In this document: one piece after another, positions 53,326 through 64,000 of the stretch | Layout: each line of letters opens with the position of its first letter | Position numbering within the stretch: position 1 is the first letter of the stretch | NCBI GenBank assembly: GCA_039090855.1 | Contig: CM077002.1 | Location: 82,836,194 to 82,900,193 of the forward strand | Source: Macrothele yani | Lineage: Eukaryota; Arthropoda; Arachnida; Araneae; Macrothelidae | Length of the DNA: 64,000 nt | Reading direction: 5' to 3' | The notes under the pieces: generated by a model | The model's input: only the letters and a program-made list of their open reading frames with translations | Database searches by the model: none | What the model was told of the DNA's origin: nothing | Made by a program: the position numbers and the translations under genes

Positions 53326-54608
53326 CAGAGGGTGAGTTGAAAAATTTGCAATATTTGCATAAACGCATGTGCTGCAGCGGGTATGCCACGTGTTTAAATT
53401 CATTCAAGTCGCGCACTGCAATCAGTCGAAAGGGATATAAAGTGGCAGTCGTTGCTGAGAACAGCATTGCATGTCGTCGTTCTGTCTGTGGTTCGGACGC
53501 CTAAAAGATGAACGGCCACAACCGGCTAATTAAGGAACTTTTGTTTTACGAGTTTGAACACAGCCATAACGCTGCTCAAGCAACACGAAACAGTTGTCAT
53601 GCGAAAGGGGATGGTTCCGTGGACCGCAGCACCGCAACCAGATGATTCAAGACATTTCGCTCAGGTGACAGAAACCACGACGATCAGCCAAGATCAGATA
53701 GGCCGCGAACCATGGATTCGGAGGCCGCGCGCCAGGCCGTAGAGGCAAATCCGACAACCAGCACTCGGAGATTATCAGGTGAGCTGAGCATATCACAGAC
53801 CATAGTGGTTCGTCACCTTAAGGACCTCGGCAAGGTCTACAGGAGCTGTCGCATTGTCCCTCACGAACTGACGCCAGCTGAGGAAAGCCGCCGTGTGCAC
53901 GAAACTCCTAGAAAACTCGCGCGATGTACGTTTCATTAAGATAATCGTTACGTTCGATGAAAAGTGGGTCTATTTCCGTAATCCTAACACACAACGGCAG
54001 TGGTTGAGCCCGGACCAGTTTCCAGAACCTGTTGCCAAACGTGGGCGTTTCGAGCACAAGGTGATGCTCTGCGTCTGGCGGAATTTCGACGGGATAATGC
54101 ATTACGAAATTGTTCCAAACGGTCGGACCATCAACGCCAACCTCTACTCTGAACAGCTGGAGCGGATGTATGCCGTTTTGGGGGAGAAGTATCCGGCACT
54201 GGTGTAAAGAAAGTTCACTCTCCTACAGTAGGACAACGCTCGCCCTCATACCGCGCGAACGACCCGGAAAAATTTCCAGGAACTTGAGGGCATCGAACTG
54301 ATGCCACACCCAGCGCATATAGTCCGGATCTTGCCCCGTCGGGTCCTTACTTGTCCCGGTTCATGGCCCACTTCCTTCACGGGCGGCACTTCAACAACTA
54401 GAAGGAAGTGGCAGCTGGGATGAAGGAGTTCTTCGCCTCGAAGGACAAGAACTGGTTCCGCCGCGGAATCGAAGAACTGGCAGACAGATGGCTAAAGACG
54501 GTGCAACACGATTGCGTATACTTTCAATGTTAGTCAGCTTTCGTCGTAAAGGTACATATGAAGACACGAATTGATTCAAATATTGCAAAACTTTCGACTC
54601 ACCCTGTG
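53326..54608 (+). mobile_element. Mariner element
   Basis: The left end CAGAGGGTGAGTTGAAAAAT and right end (inward) CACAGGGTGAGTCGAAAGTT continue into TTGCAATATTTG on both sides. TA duplications lie at 53324-53325 and 54609-54610. At 1.28 kb it is full length for a mariner. Confidence 0.94.
53508..54533 (+). pseudogene. Mariner transposase, several lesions
   Basis: ATG 53508 opens MNGHNRLIKELLFYEFEHSH. A TGA near 53643 replaces an expected Trp before FKTFRSGD. Then PRTMDSEAARQAVEANPTTS and the hallmark VTFDEKWVYFRNP (first D), VMLCVWRNFDG, DNARPHTAR (second D), and a C-terminus WLKTVQHDCVYFQC ending at 54533. Several frame changes occur, for example at about 53940 and 54300. In intact mariners this enzyme uses a D,D34D triad; the third D region here is frame-broken. 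Confidence 0.88.
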
Positions 54609-54610
54609 TA

Positions 54611-55060
54611 GATTATGAGTCTTTATGCCGAAGTCTATTTGATGTTTCCTGCCGGAGTTTTTAAGTTAGATATAATGGAAGGAGCAAAAGGAACTGATCT
54701 CACATATTTGAAATTCTTTTGATTTATGATAAGAGTATATTTCCAAGGTATCTATGTTATGAGTAGATTTCCTTGGAAATCTATTTTATTTTTCCAAAAA
54801 GAGCTGGTATATGAGGTTACAGAAATTTTAGTTAAAGAGATATTCCACCCACCTACAGAACCGAAGCTGGACAAGTAGCTGGCACATTAGGCTCAGATAA
54901 TGTTAAAGATGTAGAACCACAACTTTAATTATTATAAATAAGAAATCAACATTATTTATTTACTTGCACAAAACGTACAAAACATATTTATATAAATTAC
55001 CATATGAAATTAAATACATTGAAATTTAAATCAAAAAGAATACTTTGATAAAAATACGAA
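54611..55060. other. AT-rich spacer
   Basis: No feature recognised. Confidence 0.5.
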
Positions 55061-55291
55061 TTATTTTAACTTAAAACTTTTGTAAATAGCTTTTTTGCTT
55101 AGTATATATAATGCCAAAATGTCATCACATTTAATTCTGTTTGATATGTTTTTCTCACATGACACGAAATTTTCTAAATGATTATCACTGAAACATTTTC
55201 TTAATCTGTTTAAAATGTATTTCAATTTAGAAAACGATTTTTCACCTACCACTTGGATCGAAGACAATGTTACGACAAATTTCTTCGACAA
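55061..55291 (-). pseudogene. hAT C-terminal dimerisation-domain fragment
   Basis: Minus-strand VVGEKSFSKLKYILNRLRKC followed by FSDNHLENFVSCEKNI aligns by eye with the (S)AERSFSKLKLIK...LRSTM..RL..LALLSIE region that ends hAT transposases of the ZMYM/52-kDa-repressor type. No upstream catalytic part or ends were identified, so it is a fragment. Confidence 0.65.
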
Positions 55292-55822
55292 AATTTAATA
55301 AGAATCTGGTAATGTATGTAAATTATTTTTTTTAAGACCAAGTGAAAGCATATTAAATGTTAACTGTTAAATGTTTTACAAATCCGGGCAACAATTTCGT
55401 CATCTATGGTTTTCGGAGAACGAAACACTCTTACCCCCCGGAATATTCGTAAACGGAAAACCACGTACCACTGAAATCGACGAAACTTCTGCGATGTTGA
55501 GGCAGCGTATACGAACATACATGCAAGAAATTAAGAATTGATGACTGTGTAACTGTTTACATAGTTTGACTTCAATCTAACTTTGAAGTTGATGTGCAGC
55601 AGTTTAATTCGCGGTTTTAAAATCTGGTATTAGAAATGAATGTTATAGGAAGCCCTCTACAGAAAATTCAAATTTCGGCAAAATTCGTCAGATTTCTCTT
55701 AGGAGTAAAGCGTTTAACATTTATTGTTACTTACCCTTCACATTTTGTTTTCATATTTTAGAATCCTAGAGTTATGACCAAATAAATGAGTGCATATACA
55801 GTATATTGTTGGTTGATTGGTT
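55292..55822. other. Unrecognised spacer
   Basis: About 530 bp, nothing recognised. Confidence 0.5.
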
Positions 55823-56060
55823 ATTACCCCCCCCCCCAGGGGGCACTACAATTATGCTGCACTAAGTGCTAAATAGCCCGGGCCGAGGCCCCAAGGAATA
55901 GGGGTTAGACTGGTTGGACACGAGGAGTCTCCACACCCCGGGTCCGTCTGCTTAACGTGACTTCGGAACCAAGACTGATCTTTAGTGGTCAGCGGGACTC
56001 GAACCCAGGACTACAGATCCGAACCCGAGCACTGATGCTACCACTGGGCCACCACATATA
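55823..56060 (-). mobile_element. SINE-C (a third tRNA-derived family)
   Basis: At the right end on the minus strand: box A TGGCCCAGTGG and perfect box B GGTTCGAGTCCC, about 38 bp apart. A body follows with CACGTTAAGCAGACGGACCC, which is partly like SINE-B, and a 3' end in a C-rich run near 55829. Only one copy is in this window. Confidence 0.75.
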
Positions 56061-56749
56061 TTCTGTTTTAGATTAATTAATCTTGTTGTTTGTCCGCGAA
56101 TTGGTCCATCACAATAAAAAATTCAGTTCCTGAGGTGTTTATCATTTATTTTTGTTTACACTATATATTTATTTTATTAGATCATAAACTCATTGTTAAT
56201 TTAAAAATTAAAATTTTCCGTTTTCAAAAGGTGGTAATATTAAAAAAAACTGTAGTGAACTATAAATTCACAAAAATCAGCAATTTCTAAAAACATTTTA
56301 ATCAAGCAACTTAGTTTTTCGTGGACCACAATATAACATAGGTGACATTTATTATCTGCTTTTTATTCCCATAGAAAATTTAATTTGTATCGCTGAAGTT
56401 GTTAAATTAAATGTCTGTGCTCTCGGTAAATGACACCCTAAGAGCATCAGCAATTTACACCGGCATAAATTTGCATAAAAATACATTCCTCGAAGACAAC
56501 ACATCCGCTTATACTGTTTTTTTCCCTCCCAGGATGGATACTTTTTCTTCGGACTTTTTTCGTTGGACTTTCTATCCTAGATTTATTCTCTGTTGGACTT
56601 CCTATCCTGGACTTTTTTTACCAGATTGCCATTTTCACTACAGCCACTTACAAATGAACACAAATAACTGGCGAATTATCTTTATCAGCTAGAAGAATGA
56701 CGATATACTTGTCGGAATTCAGTTCACTGGCTTCTTTCCCAAATAGTTC
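56061..56749. other. AT-rich spacer
   Basis: Short ORFs only; nothing recognised. Confidence 0.5.
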
Positions 56750-57550
56750 TGTACTCTTGTTAACAGTTATGCCATGGTTTCTTTTGCTTTTTACTTTTTA
56801 CTCAGCATTTGATGTCTCCTACATTAACGCACGAAAGATTTAGTGTTCTGATAAAAAAAAAAGGGGGGGGGGTCACGAAAGGTAAAGATGTATCTTTTTT
56901 TAAAAAATTACTCCGTCAAAGCTTATGCGAAATAATGTAATAGCATCCCCTCCCCCTTCCTTTTAAATTATAAATGTTCTGCACAACTTGGTTTTCTACT
57001 TGGCTTTTTTTTCTATTAAAGAAATAAAACTAGCTTCGAACACTTGGGATGAAAATTAACTTTTTTTTCACGGGAAAGATCGTCCTTTTTTTTATTTTTT
57101 TTAACGCCCGAAAGATTTAGTGTTTCGATAAAAAAAAATTCACGGAAGGTAAAGTTGTATCTTTTTTCAAAATCGCTCCGTCAATGCTTAAGCGATATAA
57201 TGTAATAGCATTTTTTCGCCCCATAAACTTTCCACGTAGCAGGAATAGGCAAAACAAGAATAGGCGAAAAAGGAAGTGTGCGCCAGGTGCATCTCTTCCC
57301 TATTACAGGTGAAAGTTTTAGGCGAAATAGTAATAGGCAAATCCAGAATTCTTTCCTCTCCTAAAATGGCGGAACCAATTCATTATAGTTCTGTACTCTT
57401 GTTAACAGTTATGTCATGGTCTCTTTTGCTTTTTACTTTTTACTCAGCATTTGATGTCTCCTACATTAACGCAATTCGTCGAGGCGTAGATTAACGCAAT
57501 TCGTCAGGGCGTAGTGGGAATGATCGAAACAAGAATAGGCGAATGTGGAT
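56750..57550 (-). repeat. Right arm of the long inverted repeat
   Basis: Inverse of 51745-52590 without its SINE. Within it, the TCTGTACTCTTGTTAACAGT block and following approx. 90 bp occur twice (about 56749 and 57389), so part of this arm is also directly repeated. Confidence 0.82.
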
Positions 57551-58768
57551 ATAACCGTTTCTACACTGGGCTTTCCACATTTGGAAAAGCAGCTGCTTTG
57601 TACCGTCTCCACGTACACGATTCCTCGCGTGTCGTCACCTTTCCAACAAGACTCCCGTCGACTTACAGAACCAAATACTGTATTTCAAGATAGGGAAAAA
57701 AGGACGCTTTGCTTCTATCTGCGTGCTAAAAAATGATAAAGCAAAACATATGAAACACACACACATACAGAAAAGTAATTTTTAATTGAAAAAAACTTTG
57801 CTGTATAGAAACTGATTTTCGTAATATGGAGATTAATTTACATGCAAATGTCGTTCAAAGGTCAAGGTTCTGAGGAAAATTTCATTAAATAGATTTCGTT
57901 AAATGGAAATTCATTATATAGAGACTCTACTTTGTATACACATGAAAAGAATGAAGATATATTTTCTGAATTATACAATACTTTTCATTGCACTTCTTAT
58001 TTAACATTATGAGTATTTTGCGAACATCTATGACGGACAATATTGCTGCTACAAAAGAACGTGGTTGTGATATTAAAGCAGTTATCATTATTACTTTTTT
58101 AAGGTAAAGAGAAAGGCACAAATCAAGTATTCTAAAATAGAGCAATTACGTTTAGCGCTTACCTAATGGATGTTACGAACAGAACATTATATTTTTCCGT
58201 AGACACATTTCCTAGTTACAGTTCGTGACACAAAGAATCTGGCTGACTCAACCAGTTTCATTTCATTTGTTCGACATTGGTCTGTGTACAACAGTTTTTC
58301 AGATTTGCTGCATGACGCAAGGAACCCAAAATAAATAAGCAAAGTGCTTCCGTTTTTGTTTCGTGGTTTGAGTGACTGAGCGAAATCTCCATCGGATGGG
58401 TGAAGTCATCTTAATATACTCTCCCACCTCGAGAAATGTTCGTACTTTGGAACCGTCTCTTCCACCACCAGCGCCCTCCCAGGAGGAAAGGAAAAAGACC
58501 GAATGCCACCACACGACAGTCATTCTCTTTTCTGAGGTGTGTGTTAAACAACTAACAACACTTTTACGTAATGGAATCGTTTTATTACCTTAAAGGAATA
58601 CTTTCCAGCACTTTTTAGTATTAATGTACACATAGAAAAATGTCTCCACACACTCTGTGATGGAGAAACGCTTACCGTTCCTTTAGGACGCAGAAAAAAA
58701 GTGTTGTTGTCGAAAGTTCAGGAAACGGATAATTAATTTATAGACAGGGACGCACTGGTAGTATGTGT

Positions 58769-58803
<35 letters not shown>

Positions 58804-58900
58804 CGTGCGCGCGCGCGTGTATGTGTGTGTGCGCATGTGTGTGTTTGTGGACCCTGTGACGTGTGGTAAACAGAGCGTCTTTACTTTAAGTTCTAGGCTT
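57551..58900. other. Spacer containing the right pogo-type end and a microsatellite
   Basis: The pogo-like end finishes at 57935. A GT/GC-rich simple repeat covers about 58764-58850. No coding sequence recognised. Confidence 0.5.
58764..58850 (+). repeat. (GT)n/(GC)n simple repeat
   Basis: Compound dinucleotide run with alternating purine-pyrimidine character. Confidence 0.9.
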
Positions 58901-58908
58901 ATTGCTGA

Positions 58909-60048
58909 CAGTGGCGTATCTTGGGTCCGAGACTTGGCCTATTTCACCCGTCACCCCCACAGTACTGCTTTTTTTTTTAAATTACGAAGTTTAATTTTTA
59001 ATTGTTAAGTAATAGAAGTAACTTTGTTTTCCAAATTTTCGGTACATGCTATTGCTAACATGCTATCAAAAAATTGTGAGAACTAAGATTTGAATACTTA
59101 TTTGTACATGAACTCCATTCTTCTTCTGAATAATTTATTTGTACATAACTCTATTCATCTTTCCTTTTGTGTGTACTTGAGTGTTACGTTTTCACAAACA
59201 TGTTTCTTCCGCATACTTTTTCATATTTAAAAAGAATGTTTTTCTCTATTGACAAATCAGCCAAGTTGCTCTAATGTACATGTCCTTGTGTGGCTCTAAT
59301 ATATTTCTTGATTCTTTTTAATACAAGAAACATCTTCCGGCAGTTGCAGTTGTTGATGGAAAGTTTAACATTAGGTCTGCTAATTTGTACACCTCAATAA
59401 ACTCTATGTCCAATTTATTCAACTTTATGTAACAAGTAATGTCGTACTAAGTTGGTTTGTATTCATCAAGGGAATAAAATCCTTTCAGTTCATTTTTCAG
59501 TTGAGCTGCATCAAAATTTGAAGCATAGTTTTTTAAACTCTGACAGTAGATGTTCAGGGCAGCTTTCACAAAATTTATCAAAACATCCGACAAAGCCACG
59601 AATTTAAGATATAATATCACTGATTTTAATTCATTGAAACTTCACACAAACTGAAACAACTCTCGCGAAACACACGCTGTTACTCGCGGAAGCATACGAG
59701 TGACTGAGATAGTCCAAGGCTTCTCTTTTTCTGAGCGAATCGTTGCGCAAAGCAATGTCCCATTCACCTCCATACGCGCATTCATGTTGCCATGGAAACG
59801 CTAGCAGGCGTTTGCATCAAAGCTCTTCGCATCAGAACAGCGAAGACTCTGGAAGGCATGCTTGCGTTATGCAGTTGGTCATCGCTCGTCAGGCTGATTC
59901 TCATAGTCGAAAGAAGCGAATCCGTTCGTGTTTTTTTTTTTTCGCACTCAAAGCATCGCCATATCTTAATACCGTTGATAATTGGCTTTTATTTGTGCAT
60001 TCTCTGGGCTTCGCAGCTAGCCTAGCTAGCCTTGAATATACGCCACTG
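58909..60048 (-). mobile_element. hAT element, internally deleted
   Basis: The left end CAGTGGCGTATCTTGGG and right end (inward) CAGTGGCGTATATTCAAGG are inverted. An 8-bp flank ATTGCTGA (58901-58908) matches ATAGCTGA (60049-60056) at 7 of 8 bases, the target duplication size of hAT transposons. At 1.14 kb it is too short for a full hAT gene but keeps a C-terminal coding remnant on the minus strand. Confidence 0.85.
59240..59640 (-). pseudogene. hAT transposase C-terminal remnant
   Basis: The minus strand reads LADLMLNFPSTTATAGRCF, then (after a frame change) LKRIKKYIRATQGH and NLADLSIEKNILFKYEK. This follows the hAT dimerisation pattern of ASAERSFS..LKRIK.YLR...LALLSIE. Upstream, KLNKLDIEFIEVYKLADL is the expected preceding helix. 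Stops and at least one frameshift are present. Confidence 0.75.
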
Positions 60049-60056
60049 ATAGCTGA

Positions 60057-60444
60057 GTATGTCTACGTAGAAAAAAATGGTTAGTTTGGCAGCAATCCTA
60101 AAGCATGTTGATGTTTCATTTGATGCGAGTACGAGAAATAAAAAACAAACATACGAACATGAGGCTTAATAAGATTCTGTGACTTATGGGACCCGTGGAG
60201 GCAATGCCCACATGACCTTTGATCTGGGGAGATGTGGCCCCACGTGTTAGGCGCCACTGCTGGCATGACAAAAATAGCTGAATAAATATTCTTCGTTATA
60301 TTTCTGTGTATCTGTACGAAAGTGGTGCTGAAAGAAACTTGAAATTTGATGAAGAAATTCTCATAAAAAGTTTCCCAGATAGAAAGCTACCCTTTTTCTT
60401 GTCAGATCCCGAAATTTACCTCACTCAGTCAATGAAGCACAGAG
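60057..60444. other. Unrecognised spacer
   Basis: Nothing recognised. Confidence 0.5.
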
Positions 60445-60673
60445 CGGCCGTCCCAGTGAATCAGTGGTCTAAGCAATGAATGACTTCTGACCATTCGTCC
60501 GGGGTGGGTCTGGGTCCCGATCCCGGCGATACATGGATGTTATGTTTGTCTTACGGGTTCTGTCCCTTCCCCGGAACTAGTTGCCTTAAATTAAGGAGGG
60601 GTGAGTACTCATAGCCCATCGAGATGCTCACGGTGGTCGTAAAACCCCAAACAAACAAACAAACAAACAAAAA
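60445..60673 (+). mobile_element. SINE-A copy with (CAAA)n tail
   Basis: Plus orientation: head with TGAATCAGTGGTCTAAGCAA, B-box-like region GGGTCCCGATCCC, body ending CACGGTGGTCGTAAAACCCC and a (CAAA)5-type tail at about 60650-60671. Divergent from the other copies. Confidence 0.8.
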
Positions 60674-61440
60674 GAAGCAGAAAGCGGCGATTCATGTTAC
60701 TCACACGGTAAGTTGTTTTTGCTGCCAATACGAAGTAGCGTATGCTTGGATTGGATTAGATTTGATGATGTGAAAATAGAAATAGTCCCTGTGTATATGT
60801 GCACAGGGACAAATACTGGGTATTTTGTGAAGGGGGAAAATAGAATCAATTTGGAAGCGGGAACAGAGTGCCCTCATACGAAAGAACGAGAAGTCCGAAA
60901 CATTAAAACTGTAGGAGTATGCCGTGCCCCGTTAAGAGAAGAAGTTGCGAGCTGCCCGAACATACTTTCCAACATTGCTGCTGTAACATCTCAACAAAAA
61001 TTGAAGCAACCCAGTCCTCTGCATGCCACAAAAGGAAAAACTATGGGTCAACGACAGAACCTCAAAAGAAGCAAAACATCGCAAAGAGCAACACAAAAAA
61101 ACACAAAATGAAGAAAATCATCTCATAAGCGAGCCCCCTGCCCTCATTCAGAGAAATTTTCTCTTCTCCCATATCTTTTAGGATTTCCATCCATAGGAAA
61201 GGTTTACATGCAACCACCTGTATCCGAAGCGGACTGTTGTGTTGCAGGTCACAAACGAAATTACATTAAATTGAACCAAGAGACTCGGATAGGACGCAGG
61301 GTACATAGATCAGAGAAGTACGAGTGCCATATGATTGATGCACTGTGGCTGCTCACGAAAAACACCGGGGGAGAGAATAGAGGTGAGGGAAGAAACCCAT
61401 GACTTTAATTTGTAAAAGAAGGTCCAATGGATTAATTTGC
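60674..61440. other. Unrecognised DNA with short ORFs
   Basis: A 132-codon ORF at 60713-61111 has biased K/Q/T composition at its end and no domain I know. I do not call it a gene. Confidence 0.4.
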
Positions 61441-63150
61441 CCATCCAAAACACGAGGGGGATTCGGAGCAGTTCATTCTACAAGGGTCGACCCAGTTTCC
61501 AAAAGGTGGTTACTCTAACCATTAGGCCACTCGCGCCTATTGAGAGAAATTGTTCATTGCTATTCACTTAATGAATCAACCCAATCCGGAGGGTTATGAG
61601 AATGACTGCAAATCCCCATCGGAATCACCACTAGCCCTGACTCACCAATCAGCTTGTAGGGTTTACACCCACAGAGAAGGCTTAGACTCGACTAACTATA
61701 CCTGTTACAGGCTTTTGAGCCAAGTACGAGGAACAGAACTACAATTAGATGGAACCTAGAGGCTCTCGAACCGAAAGTGGGTGGACAGGGAAATATCAGA
61801 AGACATATTCACACAACATCAAGATACAAACTAGTAGTCAGGACAGAGAATGACGGGGGATAGACGCATTTGCTTTTAACCGGTGGGCCAGTACCCGGAG
61901 TCCGACAGCTTATCGTGCCCATCCGACACACGACGGATATTTTGCAGTTCGAACGTTTCTAACCTGCCTGGGACATTTCAACCAATAGACAGAAACGTTT
62001 TTAACCTACCAGGGACCTTTCCGCCAGTAGAAAGAAACGGCCATTGGCAGCCCTGTTGAGAGAAATCAACAATTAGCATGTAGATTTTACACACACAGGT
62101 AAGGTTTAGGCTCGACTAGCTATACCTGTTACAGTCATTTGAGCCAACTACGAGAAACAGAGTGACAATTAGGTGGAACCTAGAGACACACGATCCGAAA
62201 GTGGGTAGACAAAGAGATATCAGAAGATATGGCCACGAGTGTGCGTCACGACGCAATGGCGTCACACAACGCCAAGATAAAAACTACTCAGTAGTAGTAG
62301 GGACAGAGAATGATGGGGAGATAGATGCCTTTGTTTTTAACCGGTGGGCCTGTTCCCGGAGTCCAACAGCTTATCGTGCCCATCCGACGCTCGGTGGATA
62401 TTTAGTAGTTCGAATGTTTCTAACCTAACTGGAACCTTTCCTCCAGAAGACAGAAACATTGATCACAAGGCCATTCGCAGCTCTGTTGAGAGAAATCAAC
62501 AATCAGCTTGTGGACTTTACACTCACAGGAAGGCTTGACCAGCTACATCAGTTAAAGGCTTCTGGGCCGAGTAGGGAAACGGAAGGACACTAAGTGGAAC
62601 CTAGAAACTACTGACATCACACGTAATGGGGAGGGGGGAGGAATAGGCGCCCTGATTTTTAAGTGGGGGAGGTGTAGTACCCGGAGTTCAATGGCTTAAC
62701 GTGCACATCCGACGCACGGCGGATAATTTGGTGGTTCGAACGTTTCTAATTTCCTGGGATCGAACCGATGTCTAACACATTTGTAGGCAGAAACACTGAC
62801 CACTAGGCCATCAGCGGCCCGTTGAGAGGAATTGACTGACTGCCAAGTAACTCATCAACCATTCATGTCAGTCCACAGGGGTTTCGACATCAAGCCAGCT
62901 ACGCCTGCACCGGCTTTTGGGCAGGAGGTGGAAGCAAAAGTAAGTAAGTGGAGTCTAGCGACTCACGATAGGACAGTTAGTAAACAGAGCTACTGGAGTG
63001 CGTCTCACGAGCGACTCACGTCACACGACGTCAAAGTGCACCCCAGTGGACTCGGGGAGAGTGCTAGACAGAGAGGGAAGGCAAGGAAGGAGGAACAGAC
63101 GCCCTTAATTTACAACCGGGAGCAGTACCCGTAGCCCGTGGGCTTAATGT
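61441..63150 (-). repeat. Tandem array of SINE-B-related composite units
   Basis: The phrase TTGAGAGAAATYRACAATYA or close variants starts units at about 61540, 62056, 62486 and 62822. Each unit then runs CAGCTTGTAG..TTTACAC, AGGTGGAACCTAGAG, GACAGAGAATGATGGGG and ACCGGTGGGCCAGTACCCGG. The SINE-B-type block GTGCCCATCCGACGCACGGC follows, then a worn tRNA head. Spacings shrink (516, 430, 336 bp) by internal deletions. A further head lies at about 61500-61535. It is a head-to-tail array of a longer SINE related to SINE-B. Confidence 0.8.
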
Positions 63151-63519
63151 GCTCGTGTGGCTCAACCCTCATGCACTAAAATGATTTTTATCGTTATTTA
63201 TGATTTTTATTGTCATTTATGATTTTTATTGACATTTATGATTTTTATTATCGTTTTGAAGAAAAAAGTGATGCTTTAATCCCTGTTTTCAAACGGCATT
63301 TTTTGTTTTTATTGCAACTGAATTTTTATTGTGAATAATTTCCAGTATGTGTTTGGATCTTTTACATTGCTGTGCTAGAGTGATATAACAGTTATCCCAA
63401 TTTGAAATGAGATTTTTTTAGGACTTTTATGTGGCTGTGCTAGAGTAGTACCATAGTTAAGTGCTTCCCTCAAAAAAGGAGGTTCGAGTGACCTGCTTTT
63501 TCATAGTATCTTTCAGTTA
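63151..63519. other. AT-rich spacer with a short TTTATTG repeat
   Basis: ATGATTTTTAT(C/T)GTCATTT repeats about four times at 63181-63256. Otherwise nothing recognised. Confidence 0.6.
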
Positions 63520-64000
63520 ACTCATAGATTATACTGTATAAGCTATTGAATTTAAGTTTAAATGATAACTGATATCATGATTTGAGATCTTTCCTTCAAT
63601 TCCTGCTATAACGAGGAGAGCAATATTTTGAAAAGTAGAAATTTCTTTTCTGTGAGTTTGAGTAAAACTCCCCATATTGCACTTCCATAAGTTAGCATGA
63701 GGCTAAAGCAAGTTTTAGCGAGGCTCCACTTATCTTTCAAGTTTTGATCGTGGAAGCTAAACAGGCACGTTACTTTTAACGTTTCCAGCATATTTAAAAA
63801 CATGTTTATTCATCTAAGCAAATTACCCATCGTGAATCCAAGGTAGTGTACTTTCTGATTAAAAGGGTTTTCTTTTTCCTTAATAAAAGGTTCATCCATT
63901 GTCTGGCTGACAGAAATTGTTTTTTCTGGCTAATGGGATTGCCTGTGTTTTATCCGTATTTATTTTGATCTTACAATTTATAAAATATGGCTCTATTTAA
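63520..64000 (-). pseudogene. Non-LTR retrotransposon (jockey-like) fragment, runs off the window
   Basis: Minus-strand pieces in order: CKIKINTDKTQAI (typical of the region after the RT FADD motif), KVHYLGFTMG, then LAKTCFSLMLTYGSAIWGV, and on in another frame IALLVIAGIEGK with NHDISYHLNLNSI. This is the thumb and C-terminal domain of a jockey/CR1-type reverse transcriptase. Frames change between pieces, so it is decayed. The rest would lie beyond 64000. Confidence 0.72.

Larger units (their letters stand above)
49033..57935. mobile_element. Pogo/Tigger-like element expanded by nested insertions
   Basis: The left end TACAGTGGAGTCTCTATTTA (49033) and right end, read inward from 57935, TACAAAGTAGAGTCTCTATA are inverted relatives. 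Both are followed by CGTTAAATAGAA or TTAAATAGATT-type sequence and both are bounded by TA. A pogo-type transposase fragment lies inside at 51430-51671 on the minus strand. The 8.9-kb span includes Tc1-M, SINE-A copies, an inverted-repeat block, a mariner, a hAT fragment and SINE-C. Two independent pogo-type MITE ends is the alternative. Confidence 0.6.

Noticed and set aside
60713..61111. 132-codon plus-strand ORF
   Set aside because: No recognised domain, biased tail composition and no splice or promoter context.

Overview
This window reads as a repeat-dense stretch of a large animal nuclear genome, most likely an arthropod. The support is AT-rich non-coding DNA, very many Tc1/mariner relics, tRNA-derived SINEs, an RTE-type LINE, hAT and pogo relics, microsatellites, and one host exon with a eukaryotic splice acceptor. 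No bacterial operon, rRNA or CRISPR array is visible. I cannot name the species; an arachnid would fit but is not proven.

Layout. 1-2.4 kb: unrecognised DNA with two worn SINE-A copies. 2369-2874: a 506-bp miniature LTR retrotransposon (TRIM) on the minus strand, with 180-bp LTRs, a Lys-type primer binding site, a polypurine tract and a tRNA-like sequence inside each LTR. 3-7 kb: two Tc1-like elements, the second carrying two nested SINEs. 8.2-9.5 kb: a six-unit satellite. 10.4-16.5 kb: three Tc1-like elements on the minus strand. 17.2-18.8 kb: a foldback-type element with long subrepeat arms and a 97-codon ORF in its centre. 19-24.5 kb: mostly unrecognised, with a SINE-B and microsatellites. 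24.6-25.7 kb: another Tc1-like element. 26.2-27.85 kb: a higher-order satellite with 11 CTCF-like motifs. 28.3-29.8 kb: a Tc1-like element, then a full-length RTE LINE with an unbroken ORF (to 33.0 kb) and a short second 3' copy. 33.9-36.2 kb: a decayed GTF2IRD2-like hAT transposase. 36.5-39.6 kb: two Tc1-like elements and a 249-bp direct repeat. 40.2-40.6 kb: a TTAA-flanked foldback MITE.

42064-42440 on the minus strand is the only convincing host coding sequence: the last exon of a single-pass membrane protein with a cytoplasmic PPxY tail. Upstream of it, in the presumed intron, lie a 20-bp hairpin, a 48-bp x 4 minisatellite and a SINE-like tail. 43.6-46.7 kb is a Tc1-in-Tc1 nest. 47.7-49.0 kb is a Tc1 copy with patchwork filler. 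49.03-57.94 kb is bracketed by pogo/Tigger-type ends and holds a Tc1, SINE dimers, roughly 800-bp inverted repeats, a mariner, a hAT fragment and SINE-C. 58.9-60.05 kb is a hAT element with an 8-bp target duplication. 61.4-63.15 kb is a tandem array of SINE-B-related units, and the right edge is a LINE fragment.

The genes do not form a pathway. The window records successive transposition: insertions into insertions, and decay of nearly all transposases (13 Tc1-like copies, none intact). The only long unbroken ORF is that of the RTE LINE. The observation I judge most novel is the TRIM whose LTRs carry a tRNA-like Pol III unit, followed by the CTCF-motif higher-order satellite.
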